In this document: piece by piece, positions 54,829 to 64,000 of the stretch
Layout of the letters: each line of letters starts with the position of its first letter
Position numbering within the stretch: the first letter of the stretch is position 1
Origin: JAMXLO01 sp963819855
GTDB lineage: Bacteria > Pseudomonadota > Alphaproteobacteria > Acetobacterales > Acetobacteraceae
Direction: 5' to 3'
NCBI GenBank assembly: GCA_963819855.1
Contig: CAWFYC010000021.1
Coordinates: forward strand, 186,001 to 250,000
Length of the DNA stretch: 64,000 nucleotides
Made by a program: the position numbers and the translations under genes
The notes under the pieces: generated by a model
Told to the model about the DNA's origin: nothing
Databases searched by the model: none
What the model saw: the letters and a program-made list of their open reading frames with translations, nothing else

Positions 54829-55698
54829 GTGCCTCGGATCTCACCTCAGTTGCTTGTTTTCTCGTATCACAAGACCGGGACAAGCCTTCTTCTGCATGTC
54901 ATGACCAAGGTCAGCAAGATACTCGGTCTCGCCTTGGAAAATCGCTATGGACTGGTGGATCAGCTCGACAGTGAACCGGACGTGATCCTGCTGCCCCATT
55001 CCATGCTGCGCACCAAGGTCGACTGGCCATACCGAGCGGTCCGCATGATCCGCGATCCGCGCGATGTCTGGGTATCCGGTTATTTGTACCACCGGCATTG
55101 CGACGAGGAATGGTGCACCAATAACGACACGGATCCCATGCCCCCCATCCAATGGCCTCGGGTTGATTATGCTTTCGAACACTGGCCCGAGGACTGGAAG
55201 CGCCGTTATCTCGAACGGCTCAATCACAAATCCTACCAGCAAAATATGCTCGATCGTTCGACGCTGGAGGGCCTTGAATTCGAACTGGAGGGCTACACCG
55301 GTTGCACGCTTTCGGCGATGCGGGAATGGGAGCTGAACCATGTGGACGCGCTGGATGTCATGCTGGAAGACGTCATGGCGGATTTTGACGGAGCGATGCG
55401 GCGGATATTCGATCATTTTGGCTTCACGGCGAAGCAGAGTTGGGACGCGCTGGAAGTGGCGCGTACGGAGGATATCCATCGCATGGACGACCCTGCCATC
55501 GCCGCTCGGCCACAGATCCACTCCCGTAAAATCTCAAAATGGCGTGATGTCCTGTCGACGGAGCAGATCGCCCGGTTCGAGAAACTCCATGGCGACCTGA
55601 TCCGCGAGCTTGGCTACGAACTGGCTGGGCCCGAGGCTGCTGCCAATCTTGTATTGCCTGCCGTGGGCGTCACACTGTCGGCAACAACCAGCAACTAA
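54829..55698 (+). CDS. Sulfotransferase domain protein
   Basis: 289 residues, intact. The PAPS 5'-loop is SYHKTGTSLL at residues 12-21, and the 3'-phosphate-binding block is VRMIRDPRDVWVSGY at 71-85. The C-terminal RKISKWRDVLSTEQIARFE is the conserved sulfotransferase end region. It transfers sulfate from PAPS to a sugar, lipid or other acceptor. The GTG at 54829 has GGAG 9 bases upstream. It is the only fully intact canonical sulfotransferase of the island. Confidence 0.85.
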   Translation: MPRISPQLLVFSYHKTGTSLLLHVMTKVSKILGLALENRYGLVDQLDSEPDVILLPHSMLRTKVDWPYRAVRMIRDPRDVWVSGYLYHRHCDEEWCTNNDTDPMPPIQWPRVDYAFEHWPEDWKRRYLERLNHKSYQQNMLDRSTLEGLEFELEGYTGCTLSAMREWELNHVDALDVMLEDVMADFDGAMRRIFDHFGFTAKQSWDALEVARTEDIHRMDDPAIAARPQIHSRKISKWRDVLSTEQIARFEKLHGDLIRELGYELAGPEAAANLVLPAVGVTLSATTSN

Positions 55699-55859
55699 TT
55701 ACCAACGCAGAACATATAGTGCCACGTCGCCGCGGTGGCGTGTTCGACCGGAGTCTCCCGGTCAACAGAGTGCCAAGCGCACCGGCGGTGCGGCGGTGTT
55801 GCAATCGAGGCGGTTGAAGCGGAGGGCTAGCGCGCATTACTCACCGAATCAGGTGCATT

Positions 55860-55961
55860 GGGGCGCGGATTCTGAGAGAATCGTGTAGCCCCTCGACCGC
55901 GCCTCCAACTCGGCTCGCTCCCTATTGGTGAGAGCGATCACGTAGGGGCTTTCCTTGGCAT
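55860..55961 (-). pseudogene. IS630-family transposase N-terminal fragment
   Basis: From ATG 55961 the start MPRKAP is followed, after a one-base frame change, by YVIALTNRERAELEARSRGY, which is the N-terminal helix-turn-helix of IS630-type transposases. The similarity then fades into unrelated sequence. No catalytic DDE part and no terminal repeats are visible, so this is a small relic. Confidence 0.65.
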
Positions 55962-56782
55962 GGTGCATCCTCGTGGCCGAGGATCATCTCGCTCTGCTAC
56001 CCCGAGTCGCTCAAAAATACGTCACCGTATTTATGAAACGGAGTACTTAGCCGCTTCAAATCCTGGTCAATCAACAATCAGTAACAGGTCTTGGTTCTCG
56101 AATAGCTGCCACGCTGATTAATAAAAATGCAACAGTCCGACGATGTCTTCGACTGGTAACGCCATGACATTCGCTTCCTGTCCGATGTGGCAACCGCAGG
56201 GTAGCGAACGGCGAGGCGCAAGTCTTTCCCGTCCCGCCTACTGCCGTTCCGGCAACAAATCACCCGCGCTGTTCTGGGCGCGATGACCGTGCTGGAGCAA
56301 CGTCGCGACGGATCGCCGCCTGCGCCCGTCAGATAACCGGTGGTTTCGGACGCGGGATGCACGCTAACGGTCATCCGCCTCGCCGCTCCACCGACGCATC
56401 CGGACCAGCATCCGGACGCAGCCGGGTGAACGGCAAGTCGCCGCGTCCGGCGTCGACCAGGGCTTGCAGATCGGCATTGCGCTGGTGGCGGCAGGCCCGG
56501 CAGGTGAGGAACACGCGGACGTAGCGGGCGGCGAAGTGCGCGGCGTCGGCAGATCGGTTGTCGTCCCGACCAACTGATCGCCCACACTGCTCCTTCATAG
56601 GGTTGGCATTGGCCGTTGCGATGACCCATGGTTGTGCGCAGTCCCCGACACAACATTTGTGTCTTTGGTCCCGTCACCACGAACTGAACAGGGCCATCGG
56701 CTATAACAATGACTGAAGCGGACCACGCTCCTGAAAAGGCCATCCCGACTGAACTGCCAAACGCGACGCGATATTTTCCCCG
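55962..56782. other. Gene-poor stretch of the island
   Basis: About 820 bases without an intact recognisable gene. On the minus strand, 56371-56598 contains a frame with LTCRACRHQRNADLQALVDA, which resembles the first half of small zinc-ribbon proteins. The second Cys pair is not in that frame, so it may be a broken small gene. Confidence in that reading is low. Confidence 0.4.
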
Positions 56783-56995
56783 TCAGAACCTTTCCGTCGG
56801 CCCTTGTGACGGAGACAGGCCCGTGGCCGGTGCCGTTCTGACGAACGACGCTTTCACAGGGCCAAGTTCTTTAGCGGCAGCGTTCTTCGGAAAGACGTCG
56901 GCGGTATCGGAGCAGCCGCTCAGGGACAACAACAGGGCAACGGCCAGACCCACCCGACCTGACTCCACTGGGCGAGTGTGCGCCTTGTCCGGCAT
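56783..56995 (-). CDS. Possible small lipoprotein
   Basis: 70 residues with a lipoprotein-like signal: basic start (MPDKAHTRPVESGR), hydrophobic VGLAVALLLSLSGC with a lipobox ending LSGC near residue 29, then a short hydrophilic tail. There is no Shine-Dalgarno and no recognised family, and it lies in a decayed region, so it may be fortuitous. Confidence 0.35.
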   Translation of the reverse strand: MPDKAHTRPVESGRVGLAVALLLSLSGCSDTADVFPKNAAAKELGPVKASFVRTAPATGLSPSQGPTERF

Positions 56996-57118
56996 CGCGT
57001 CGACGTAGTTGGGCCGGTTGGCCCCCTCCCCTTGCATCGCCTTCGCTTTTGGTTGCTATGCGAGGTTGCTAGCGCCGTCCGGGTGCAGTGCGACATGTGT
57101 CTTAACACATTGATTTCA

Positions 57119-57193
57119 TGGTGCTGCTGGTCAGGATTGAACTGACGACCTCCCCCTTACCAAGGGGGTGCTCTACCACTGAGCTACAGCAGC
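57119..57193 (-). tRNA. tRNA-Thr (anticodon GGT)
   Basis: On the minus strand from 57193: acceptor GCTGCTG pairs with CAGCAGC, D arm TAGCTCAGTGGTAGAGC, anticodon stem CCCCC/GGGGG with loop TTGGTAA (anticodon GGT), T arm with GTTCAATC, discriminator A and an encoded CCA. All stems pair. It reads ACC/ACU threonine codons. Its 3' 49 bases are duplicated at 50264-50312. Confidence 0.95.
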
Positions 57194-57300
57194 GCCGGGG
57201 ATTTGTGGCCGGTTTCACTAGCCCTTGGACAAATTGGGCGCAAGGTCGCCGTGGCGACGCAGCGCCCCCACATGTTACAGCCTTGACCAAGGAGACAAGC

Positions 57301-58653
57301 GTGACCCGCCGCCCCGATCCGCTGGAGACCCGCGCCCGCGAGCTGGCCGTCGCGGCCGGCATCGACCCGGACAGCCGCGCGCCGAAGCCCGGCAGCGAAC
57401 GCGGCATGCCGGCGTGGTGCACGTTCCGCGACACGGCCCGCGCGGAGCTGAACGCGCGGGAGGCGCGCGAAGCGGCGGCACAGATCGTCAACCTGCGGCC
57501 GCAGGAGCCGAAGTATCGGAGCAGCCCGCTCACCGTGATCGGCGACCATGACGCGGCGACGGTCGACCAGATGCGCAATTGCATGTCGGTCGGCAACGCG
57601 GTGGCCGGCGTGATTTGCGCGGACGATCATCTTGGCTACGCCCAGCCGGTCGGCGGCGTGATCGCCTATGAGAAGCAGATCAGCATCTCGGGCGTCGGCT
57701 TCGACATCGGCTGTGGCAATATGGCGGTCCGTCTGGACACGACTTACGAAGCGGTCGCGGACACCGTTCCGCAGATCCTCAACGACGTGCGCAAGGTCAT
57801 CTCGTTCGGTATCGGCCGTGCCAACAGCGAGCGCGTCGAGCACGCACTGTTCGATGACGCCGACGCGTGGCGCGAGGCAGGCATGGAGGAGTACCGCAAC
57901 AAGGCGGTCGTCCAGCTTGGCACCGTCGGTTCCGGCAACCACTACGTCGATCTGATGCGCGATGAGGCGGGTTTCGTCTGGATCGGCGTGCATTTCGGCA
58001 GCCGTGGTCTCGGCCATACCAGCGCCACGCGCTACCTGAAGGCGGCAGGCGGCACCGACGGCATGAACGTGCCGCCCGCGGTGGTGGACGAGGACAGCGA
58101 GCTCGGCCGCCGCTACATCGCGGCGATGCAGCTTGCCGGGCGCTACTCCTATGCCGGCCGCGAATGGGTGGTCGAGCGCGTCCGCCGGATCATCGGTGGC
58201 AGCGTAACGGAGATGGTGCACAACCACCACAATTACGCCTGGCGCGAGGCGCACAACGGCGTCGATCTCTGGGTGGTGCGCAAGGGTGCGACGCCGGCGT
58301 TCCCCGGCCAGCGCGGTTTCGTCGGCGGCTCGATGGGCGACGATGCGGTGATCCTCGAAGGCGTGGACAGCGAGCAGTCGCGCGCGTCGCTGTATTCCAC
58401 GATCCATGGGGCGGGTCGGCTGTTCGGCCGCAAGGAGGCGAAGCGGCGCTTCACCCGGGCGGCGATGGACGCATGGCTGCGCGATCGCGGCGTGCTGCTG
58501 GCCGGCGCGGATCTGGATGAAAGCCCGATGGCGTATCGCCGGCTGCCGGACGTGCTGACGCATCATGCCGACACCGTGAAGGTGCTGCACACGCTGCGAC
58601 CGTTCGCGGTGGCGATGGCGGGCGAGGGTGAATTCGATCCGTGGAAGGACTGA
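57301..58653 (+). CDS. rtcB: RtcB family RNA-splicing ligase
   Basis: 450 residues. Mn- and GTP-dependent ligase joining 3'-phosphate or 2',3'-cyclic phosphate RNA ends to 5'-OH. Key blocks are GVGFDIGCGNMAVRL (metal-binding Asp and Cys), VGSGNHYVDL, HFGSRGLGH, VHNHHNYA and the guanylylated-histidine motif TIHGAGRLFGRKEA. The GTG at 57301 has AAGGAG 8 bases upstream. A longer frame to 57118 would run through the tRNA-Thr gene and is rejected. Its stop overlaps the next start (TGATG). Confidence 0.9.
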   Translation: MTRRPDPLETRARELAVAAGIDPDSRAPKPGSERGMPAWCTFRDTARAELNAREAREAAAQIVNLRPQEPKYRSSPLTVIGDHDAATVDQMRNCMSVGNAVAGVICADDHLGYAQPVGGVIAYEKQISISGVGFDIGCGNMAVRLDTTYEAVADTVPQILNDVRKVISFGIGRANSERVEHALFDDADAWREAGMEEYRNKAVVQLGTVGSGNHYVDLMRDEAGFVWIGVHFGSRGLGHTSATRYLKAAGGTDGMNVPPAVVDEDSELGRRYIAAMQLAGRYSYAGREWVVERVRRIIGGSVTEMVHNHHNYAWREAHNGVDLWVVRKGATPAFPGQRGFVGGSMGDDAVILEGVDSEQSRASLYSTIHGAGRLFGRKEAKRRFTRAAMDAWLRDRGVLLAGADLDESPMAYRRLPDVLTHHADTVKVLHTLRPFAVAMAGEGEFDPWKD

Positions 58654-58796
58654 TGGGCAAGCCGCCACCACCAAAGCCGGCCGCGCCTGGCGCCAAGCTG
58701 GCCGCGCGCCGCAAGCGTGAGGCGGACGCCTTGCGCGTGAATCTGCGCAAGCGCAAGGATCAGGCGCGGGCAAGGCAAAAGCCGAAGCAGGAGTGA
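58653..58796 (+). CDS. Small basic Lys/Arg-rich protein
   Basis: 47 residues starting MGKPPPPKPAAPGAKLAARR and ending ARARQKPKQE. It is strongly basic, proline-rich at the start, then one predicted helix. The ATG overlaps the rtcB stop (TGATG) and its stop is 3 bases before the Uma2-type gene. Similar tiny basic proteins occur next to dcd or rtcB in alphaproteobacteria. Nucleic-acid or ribosome binding is plausible but not shown. Confidence 0.7.
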   Translation: MGKPPPPKPAAPGAKLAARRKREADALRVNLRKRKDQARARQKPKQE

Positions 58797-58799
58797 GCG

Positions 58800-59360
58800 G
58801 TGTCCGAACCGGCACACAGGCAGATGACATCCGACGAGTTCATTAGCTGGGCGATGGAACAGCCGGAGACCAAGCACTATGAGCTGGTCGCCGGCGAGGT
58901 GGTGACCATGGCACCGGAACGGGCAGTCCACGCTCTGACCAAAGCGCGGGTGTGGCGCCGGATGGCGGAAGCGATCGAGGCCGGCAACCTGCCATGTGAG
59001 GTCTTTCCCGACGGCATGGCGGTCGAGATCGATGCGCACACAGTCTACGAACCCGACGCGCTGGTTCGCTGCGGCGCGCTGCTGCCGCCCAATGCGGTCA
59101 AGCTGAACGACCCGGTGATCATCGTGGAGGTGCTGTCGCCCTCGACCAGTGCTCGCGATGTCGGCGCGAAGCTGGAGGACTACTTCCGGCTGCCGTCAGT
59201 CCGGCATTACCTCATCGTCCGCACCGAGAACCGCACGATCGTCCATCACGCCCGTGGCGAGAACGGCATTATTCTTACCCGAATCGTGCGCGAAGGTCCG
59301 ATACTGCTGGAACCGCCAGGGATCACCTTGACCGATTGCTTCCCGCCTGGAGCCGCCTGA
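58800..59360 (+). CDS. Uma2 family (DUF820) endonuclease-like protein
   Basis: 186 residues with the PD-(D/E)XK-like Uma2 fold: MTSDEFISWAME, HYELVAGEVVTMAPE, YEPDALVRCG (active-site Asp), IIVEVLSPSTSARDVGAKLE (Glu-x-Leu and Lys) and YFRLPSVRHYLIV. Abundant family in bacteria, target unknown. GTG start at 58800. Its stop overlaps the dcd start (TGATG). Confidence 0.87.
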   Translation: MSEPAHRQMTSDEFISWAMEQPETKHYELVAGEVVTMAPERAVHALTKARVWRRMAEAIEAGNLPCEVFPDGMAVEIDAHTVYEPDALVRCGALLPPNAVKLNDPVIIVEVLSPSTSARDVGAKLEDYFRLPSVRHYLIVRTENRTIVHHARGENGIILTRIVREGPILLEPPGITLTDCFPPGAA

Positions 59361-59914
59361 TGCCCGTGATGTCCGACCGCTGGATCCGCCGCATGGCGCA
59401 GGAGGACGGCATGATCGAACCCTTCGTCGAGGCGCAGAAGCGCGAAGGTGTGATCAGCTACGGCCTGTCGTCCTATGGTTACGATGCGCGGGTGGCGGAC
59501 GAGTTCAAGATTTTCACCAACATCGACTCGGCGGTGATCGACCCGAAGAATTTCGCGTCGTCCAGCTTCGTCGATCGCAAGACCGACGTCTGCATCATCC
59601 CGCCCAACAGTTTCGCGCTCGGCCACACCGTCGAGTATTTCCGCATCCCGCGCGACGTGCTGGTGATCTGCCTCGGCAAATCCACCTATGCGCGCTGCGG
59701 CATCATCGTGAATGTCACGCCGCTCGAACCGGAATGGGAAGGCCAGGTGACCATCGAGATCTCCAACACCACGCCGTTGCCGGCGAAGATCCACGCGCAC
59801 GAGGGGATCTGCCAGTTCCTGTTCCTGCAGGGCAACGAACCCTGCGAGACCAGCTATGCGGACAAGGCGGGCAAGTACATGCGCCAGCGCGGCGTCTCGC
59901 TGCCGAGGATGTGA
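59360..59914 (+). CDS. dcd: dCTP deaminase
   Basis: 184 residues. Deaminates dCTP to dUTP, the main source of dTTP precursors. SDRWIRRMAQEDGMIEPFVE, SYGLSSYGYDARV, GKSTYARCGIIVNVTPLEPE (catalytic Glu) and QFLFLQGNEPCETSYADKAG are standard. Start ATG 59360 overlaps the preceding stop; an in-frame codon at 59336 would add only non-family residues. murA follows after 3 bases. Confidence 0.96.
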   Translation: MPVMSDRWIRRMAQEDGMIEPFVEAQKREGVISYGLSSYGYDARVADEFKIFTNIDSAVIDPKNFASSSFVDRKTDVCIIPPNSFALGHTVEYFRIPRDVLVICLGKSTYARCGIIVNVTPLEPEWEGQVTIEISNTTPLPAKIHAHEGICQFLFLQGNEPCETSYADKAGKYMRQRGVSLPRM

Positions 59915-59917
59915 GGC

Positions 59918-61180
<1,263 letters not shown>

Positions 61181-61277
61181 TCGACCGGGAGCCGAGAATT
61201 TTTGCTTGGAATGGACGCGGATTGACCCCCATATGGCGCCTCACGCGCCGGGACCATGCAACGCCCGACCCCTGGAG

Positions 61278-61619
61278 ATGCCCTTGAGTACCTTGTTGCC
61301 CGCCCCACTGATCTGCTGCCGGTGGGAGCTTGAACGCCGCCACATGGTGCCGCCCTCGAACGATGCGCTGCGCCAGGTTATCGAGCGGGATTCCGACCTG
61401 GTCGACGCCCTGAACGAATTCTATGGCGATGCCGCCGCCGACGGCGGCCTCGACAAGGTCGAGCGCGAGCTGCTGCTCGACCTGCTCGCACGGCACTTCA
61501 CCGGCCAGTTGTGGCCGCGCACCGGCGGGATGGACGCGACGCGGCGCTTCGTGGCCACCCTGCAACGCGCCATGGTCGCCGCCGGCTGGAAGATGGACGC
61601 GTTCGCCGTGGCTGCCTGA
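61278..61619 (+). CDS. Hypothetical protein
   Basis: 113 residues, mostly helical, acidic in the middle (ALNEFYGDAAADGGLDKVER, then ELLLDLLARHFTGQLWPR). No family recognised and no signal or membrane segment. The start is uncertain: ATG 61278 directly follows GGAG, a TTG at 61284 has better spacing, and an in-frame ATG lies at 61233. Codon use matches the genome, and it lies between murA and the dehydrogenase gene on the same strand. Confidence 0.6.
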   Translation: MPLSTLLPAPLICCRWELERRHMVPPSNDALRQVIERDSDLVDALNEFYGDAAADGGLDKVERELLLDLLARHFTGQLWPRTGGMDATRRFVATLQRAMVAAGWKMDAFAVAA

Positions 61620-61683
61620 GGCTTCGCCAGCCGGCGCAAGGTGCCCTAGTCTCCCACCAGGAAACGACCCGAGGGAGGCTGGG

Positions 61684-62373
61684 ATGGATTTTGGCAACCA
61701 GACCGTCATTGTGACCGGCGGCACCGGTGCCCTGGGGCGGGCAGTGGTTGGCGCGTTGTTGGCCGCGGGCGCGCGCTGCCGCGTCCCCTATGTCGTCGAT
61801 GCGGAGGCAGCGGCATTTCCTCACAAGGACCATGTGACGCTGATCGGGCATTGCGAACTGACCAGTGAAGCGGATGTCGCGCGGCTGTACGACGGGGTGA
61901 GCGACCTGTGGGCCTCGATCCATATCGCCGGCGGCTTTGCCATGGGCAGCGTGGACGACACCGACAAGGCCGGCATGCTGCACATGCTCAACACGAACTT
62001 CGTGACCTGCTATCTGTGCAGTCGCGCTGCGGTGCAGGGCTTCGGACCAGGCGGCGGCCGCATCGTCAATATCGCCGCGCGCCCGGGGTTGGAGCCGCGG
62101 AGCGGTGCCGGCATGGCGCCGTACGCCGCGAGCAAGGCAGCGGTTGCCGCCTTCACCCAGGCGCTGGCGACCGAGGTGGCGGGGCGGGGCATCCTGGTGA
62201 ATGCGGTGGCGCCCTCGATCATCGACACGCCGGCCAACCGTGCCGCGATGCCGAAGGCCGACCACGCCGCCTGGCCGAAGCCCGAAGAGATCGCCGCCAC
62301 CATCGCCTTCCTGGCCTCGCCGGACAACAAGGTGACGACAGGTGGTGTGGTGCCGGTGCCAGGGAGGACGTAG
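61684..62373 (+). CDS. Short-chain dehydrogenase/reductase (SDR)
   Basis: 229 residues, Rossmann oxidoreductase. The cofactor motif TGGTGALGRAV is at residues 11-21, IHIAGGFAMG is in place of the usual NNAG, and the catalytic pair is Y-A-A-S-K in APYAASKAAV. GILVNAVAPSIIDTPANRAA is the post-catalytic strand. ATG 61684 follows GGGAGG. The substrate is unknown. A C-rich/G-rich repeat lies just after the stop. Confidence 0.88.
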   Translation: MDFGNQTVIVTGGTGALGRAVVGALLAAGARCRVPYVVDAEAAAFPHKDHVTLIGHCELTSEADVARLYDGVSDLWASIHIAGGFAMGSVDDTDKAGMLHMLNTNFVTCYLCSRAAVQGFGPGGGRIVNIAARPGLEPRSGAGMAPYAASKAAVAAFTQALATEVAGRGILVNAVAPSIIDTPANRAAMPKADHAAWPKPEEIAATIAFLASPDNKVTTGGVVPVPGRT

Positions 62374-62380
62374 CGCAACG

Positions 62381-62420
62381 CCTCCCCCTCCCCTTGCGGG
62401 AGGGGGATGTGGGGAGGGGG
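62381..62420. repeat. C-rich/G-rich palindromic repeat
   Basis: CCCCCTCCC (62384-62392), loop CTTGC, GGGAGGGGG (62398-62406), then ATGTGGGGAGGGGG. It lies 8 bases after the SDR stop in a 115-base gap and may also act as a terminator. The related element at 14453-14487 is embedded in amgK. Confidence 0.75.
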
Positions 62421-62488
62421 CGACATCAGTACCGAGTTCCCCTCCCCCAACCCTGCTCGCGCGGTGGTCCGCCCTGATGCCTACAGGG

Positions 62489-63673
62489 TCAAGCCGCCAG
62501 ATAGTCCATCGCCGCATCGACCCCGCCCCTGCCATGCGGGACGTCGTTCATGCGGAGCGCCATCTCCACCGCCGACAGCGCCCCAATCACCATCGGCTCG
62601 TTGAGATCGCCCAGATGGCCGATGCGGAACACCTTGCCGCCCAGCTTGCCCAGCCCGCCGCCGAGTGAAACGTTGAACCGATGCCGCGTGGTGCGGCGGA
62701 TCGCCTCGGCGTCATGGCCGTCCGGCATCAGCACCGCGGTCACCGAATCGGAATAGCGGGCCGGATTGGTGCAGAACAGTTGCGGACCGTTGTTGCCCGC
62801 CCAGACCTGCACCGCGCGCCGCACCGCCTCGCCAAGCCGGTGATGGCGGGCGAACACGTTGGGCAGCCCTTCCTCCTCGAGCAGGCGCAGCAACTCCTTC
62901 AGGCCATAGAAGAAGTTCACCGGAATGGTGCCGACGAAACTCGCCGGGTTGCGCGCCAGCATCACCGTCCAGTCGAAGTAGTAGCGGCCAAGCTTCGCGT
63001 CGGCATGCGCCGCCATGCCCTTGGGCGATACCGCGGTGAAGCTGAGGCCGGTGGGCAGCATCAGGCCCTTCTGGCTGCCGCCGACCACGGTGTCGACTTT
63101 CCACTCGTCCATGCGGAAATCCAGCGATCCGAGCGACGAGATAGTGTCGACCAGCAGCAGCGCCGGGTGCTGCGTGGCATCGATCGCGGCGCGCACCTCG
63201 GGGACCGGGATGAACATGCCGGTCGCGGTCTCGTTGTGCACCACGCACACTGCCTTGATCGCGTGCGCGGCATCCTCGGCCAGCGCCGTCTTCACCGCAG
63301 CGATGTCCACACCGTGGCGCCAGTCACAGGCGACCGCGCGCACCTCGACATTCAGCGCCTTCGCCATCTTCGCCCATTCGTCGGAGAAGTAGCCGGACTC
63401 CAACAGCAGGATGGTATCGCCGGGCGACAGCAGGTTGGTGAGCGACGCCTCCCACGCGCCGTGTCCCGAACCGGTATACATGAACAGGCGATGATTGGTC
63501 CGCAGGACGCGCTTCACGCCCTCGAAGCAGGCGTCATAGACCTCGCGGAAGTCGGGATCGTGGAAGTCGATCGACGGCCGATCGATGGCGCGCAGCACGC
63601 TGTCCGGAATGTTGGTGGGCCCCGGATTAGCAAAGAAGTGGCGTCCGCGGGGCTTCGTGACGGTACTGCTCAT
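62489..63673 (-). CDS. Serine--glyoxylate-type class V aminotransferase
   Basis: 394 residues, PLP enzyme of the alanine/serine-glyoxylate aminotransferase group. FFANPGPTNIPDSVLRA at the start, MYTGSGHGAWEASLTNLLSP, HNETATGMFIPVPEVRAAID, LLVDTISSLGSLDFRMDEW and the PLP lysine in VVGGSQKGLMLPTGL are family signatures. It converts serine plus glyoxylate to hydroxypyruvate plus glycine, as in photorespiration-like salvage or the serine cycle of methylotrophs. No other serine-cycle gene is in the window. Confidence 0.9.
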   Translation of the reverse strand: MSSTVTKPRGRHFFANPGPTNIPDSVLRAIDRPSIDFHDPDFREVYDACFEGVKRVLRTNHRLFMYTGSGHGAWEASLTNLLSPGDTILLLESGYFSDEWAKMAKALNVEVRAVACDWRHGVDIAAVKTALAEDAAHAIKAVCVVHNETATGMFIPVPEVRAAIDATQHPALLLVDTISSLGSLDFRMDEWKVDTVVGGSQKGLMLPTGLSFTAVSPKGMAAHADAKLGRYYFDWTVMLARNPASFVGTIPVNFFYGLKELLRLLEEEGLPNVFARHHRLGEAVRRAVQVWAGNNGPQLFCTNPARYSDSVTAVLMPDGHDAEAIRRTTRHRFNVSLGGGLGKLGGKVFRIGHLGDLNEPMVIGALSAVEMALRMNDVPHGRGGVDAAMDYLAA

Positions 63674-63769
63674 GCGCTGGACCTCATGGTGGCGGGCGCA
63701 TCCATGGGGGAAACAGTGGGTTTGTAAAGGCGCAGCAACCGCTTGCAGCCATGCCCCACGACGCCGGTA

Positions 63770-64000
63770 TCACGCGACGTCGTGGCGCCGCCCCCGGAAC
63801 CGCGCCTTCGCCCGCTCCCGCACACCCTGAAATGTCGCGTACAGCATCGGGATCAGGAACACGCCGATCGAACTCGCCGCGATCATGCCGGCGAACACCG
63901 CGGTGCCGACCGCGCGGCGGCTCAGCATCGCCGCACCATGGGCCCAGACCAGCGGGATCAGGCCACAGATGAAGGCGATCGACGTCATCATCACCGCGCG
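63770..64000 (-). CDS. RND efflux transporter permease, C-terminal end (start outside window)
   Basis: The last 76 codons of an AcrB/MexB-type inner-membrane pump. MMTSIAFICGLIPLVWAHGA is TM11 with its conserved loop, followed by RRAVGTAVFAGMIAASSIGV and FLIPMLYATFQ, the last helix. The frame is open to the window edge on the minus strand. The 97 bases between it and the aminotransferase hold nothing recognisable. Confidence 0.92.
   Translation of the reverse strand, partial: RAVMMTSIAFICGLIPLVWAHGAAMLSRRAVGTAVFAGMIAASSIGVFLIPMLYATFQGVRERAKARFRGRRHDVA

Larger units (their letters stand above)
50264..57193. mobile_element. Probable genomic island at tRNA-Thr (decayed, no integrase)
   Basis: The 3' 49 bases of the tRNA-Thr(GGT) gene (57119-57193, minus strand) are repeated in the same orientation at 50264-50312, as expected for attL/attR left by a tRNA-targeting integrase. 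The 6.9 kb between holds sulfotransferases and glycosyltransferases, at least two clear pseudogenes, an IS630 fragment and over 1 kb of gene-free sequence. No integrase, relaxase or phage gene survives. Composition is less uniform and lower in G+C than the flanks. Confidence 0.65.

Noticed and set aside
50264..57193. Intact integrase or prophage in the island
   Set aside because: No tyrosine or serine recombinase, capsid or terminase-like frame can be recognised on either strand.
57118..57300. An upstream extension of the rtcB reading frame to 57118
   Set aside because: It would translate through the tRNA-Thr gene; GTG 57301 has a proper Shine-Dalgarno and the family N-terminus begins there.

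Overview
The window is G+C-rich (roughly two-thirds G+C by eye), densely packed DNA from an alphaproteobacterium, most likely an Acetobacteraceae/Rhodospirillales-type organism. The grounds are the alphaproteobacterial gene order tsaE-amgK-murU-addB-addA-trxA, the dapF-mtaB-ftsY run, AddAB rather than RecBCD, dcd next to murA, and two large Hint-domain proteins. The family placement is inference; no rRNA is present.

Layout. 1-11.8 kb is catabolic and accessory metabolism: threonine aldolase (cut by the window edge), TrmO, a CoA-transferase/acyl-CoA dehydrogenase/MaoC hydratase/HpcH aldolase group, a TPR glycosyltransferase, a D-aminoacylase with an Ldh-family dehydrogenase, a BNR-repeat protein and a class II aldolase. 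11.8-12.6 kb is an AT-richer membrane-protein gene. 12.6-22.6 kb is housekeeping: ferredoxin-NADP reductase, then tsaE, amgK, murU, addB, addA and trxA, mostly joined by ATGA overlaps. 22.7-28.7 kb holds a GH42-like hydrolase, a dienelactone hydrolase remnant, an ornithine-decarboxylase-type enzyme, a YihY membrane protein and a methyltransferase. 28.9-35.7 kb holds a PEP-CTERM protein, a Crp/Fnr regulator with a perfect FNR-type box, two Hint-domain paralogues sharing an almost identical 1 kb 3' part, and a glycosyltransferase. 35.7-42.7 kb holds thiS-thiG, a small radical-SAM/SPASM + RRE gene set that looks like an unassigned RiPP-type cluster, then aroQ-accB-accC. 42.7-50.1 kb holds ftsY, mtaB, dapF, a PilZ-tailed chemoreceptor and a lone TRAP binding protein.

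50.26-57.19 kb behaves like a decayed genomic island. An intact tRNA-Thr(GGT) gene lies at the right edge and a 49-nt copy of its 3' part, in the same orientation, at the left edge. Between them are sulfotransferases and glycosyltransferases, several broken, plus an IS630-family fragment. Right of the tRNA the core genome resumes with rtcB, a tiny basic protein, a Uma2 protein, dcd, murA, a short-chain dehydrogenase, a serine-glyoxylate-type aminotransferase and the end of an RND pump gene.

Six otherwise well-conserved genes outside the island (CoA transferase, class II aldolase, addA, ornithine decarboxylase, yihY, thiG) are each broken by exactly one extra base. The uniform direction suggests uncorrected insertion errors in the assembly rather than six independent gene deaths, so they are annotated as genes with a suspected frameshift.
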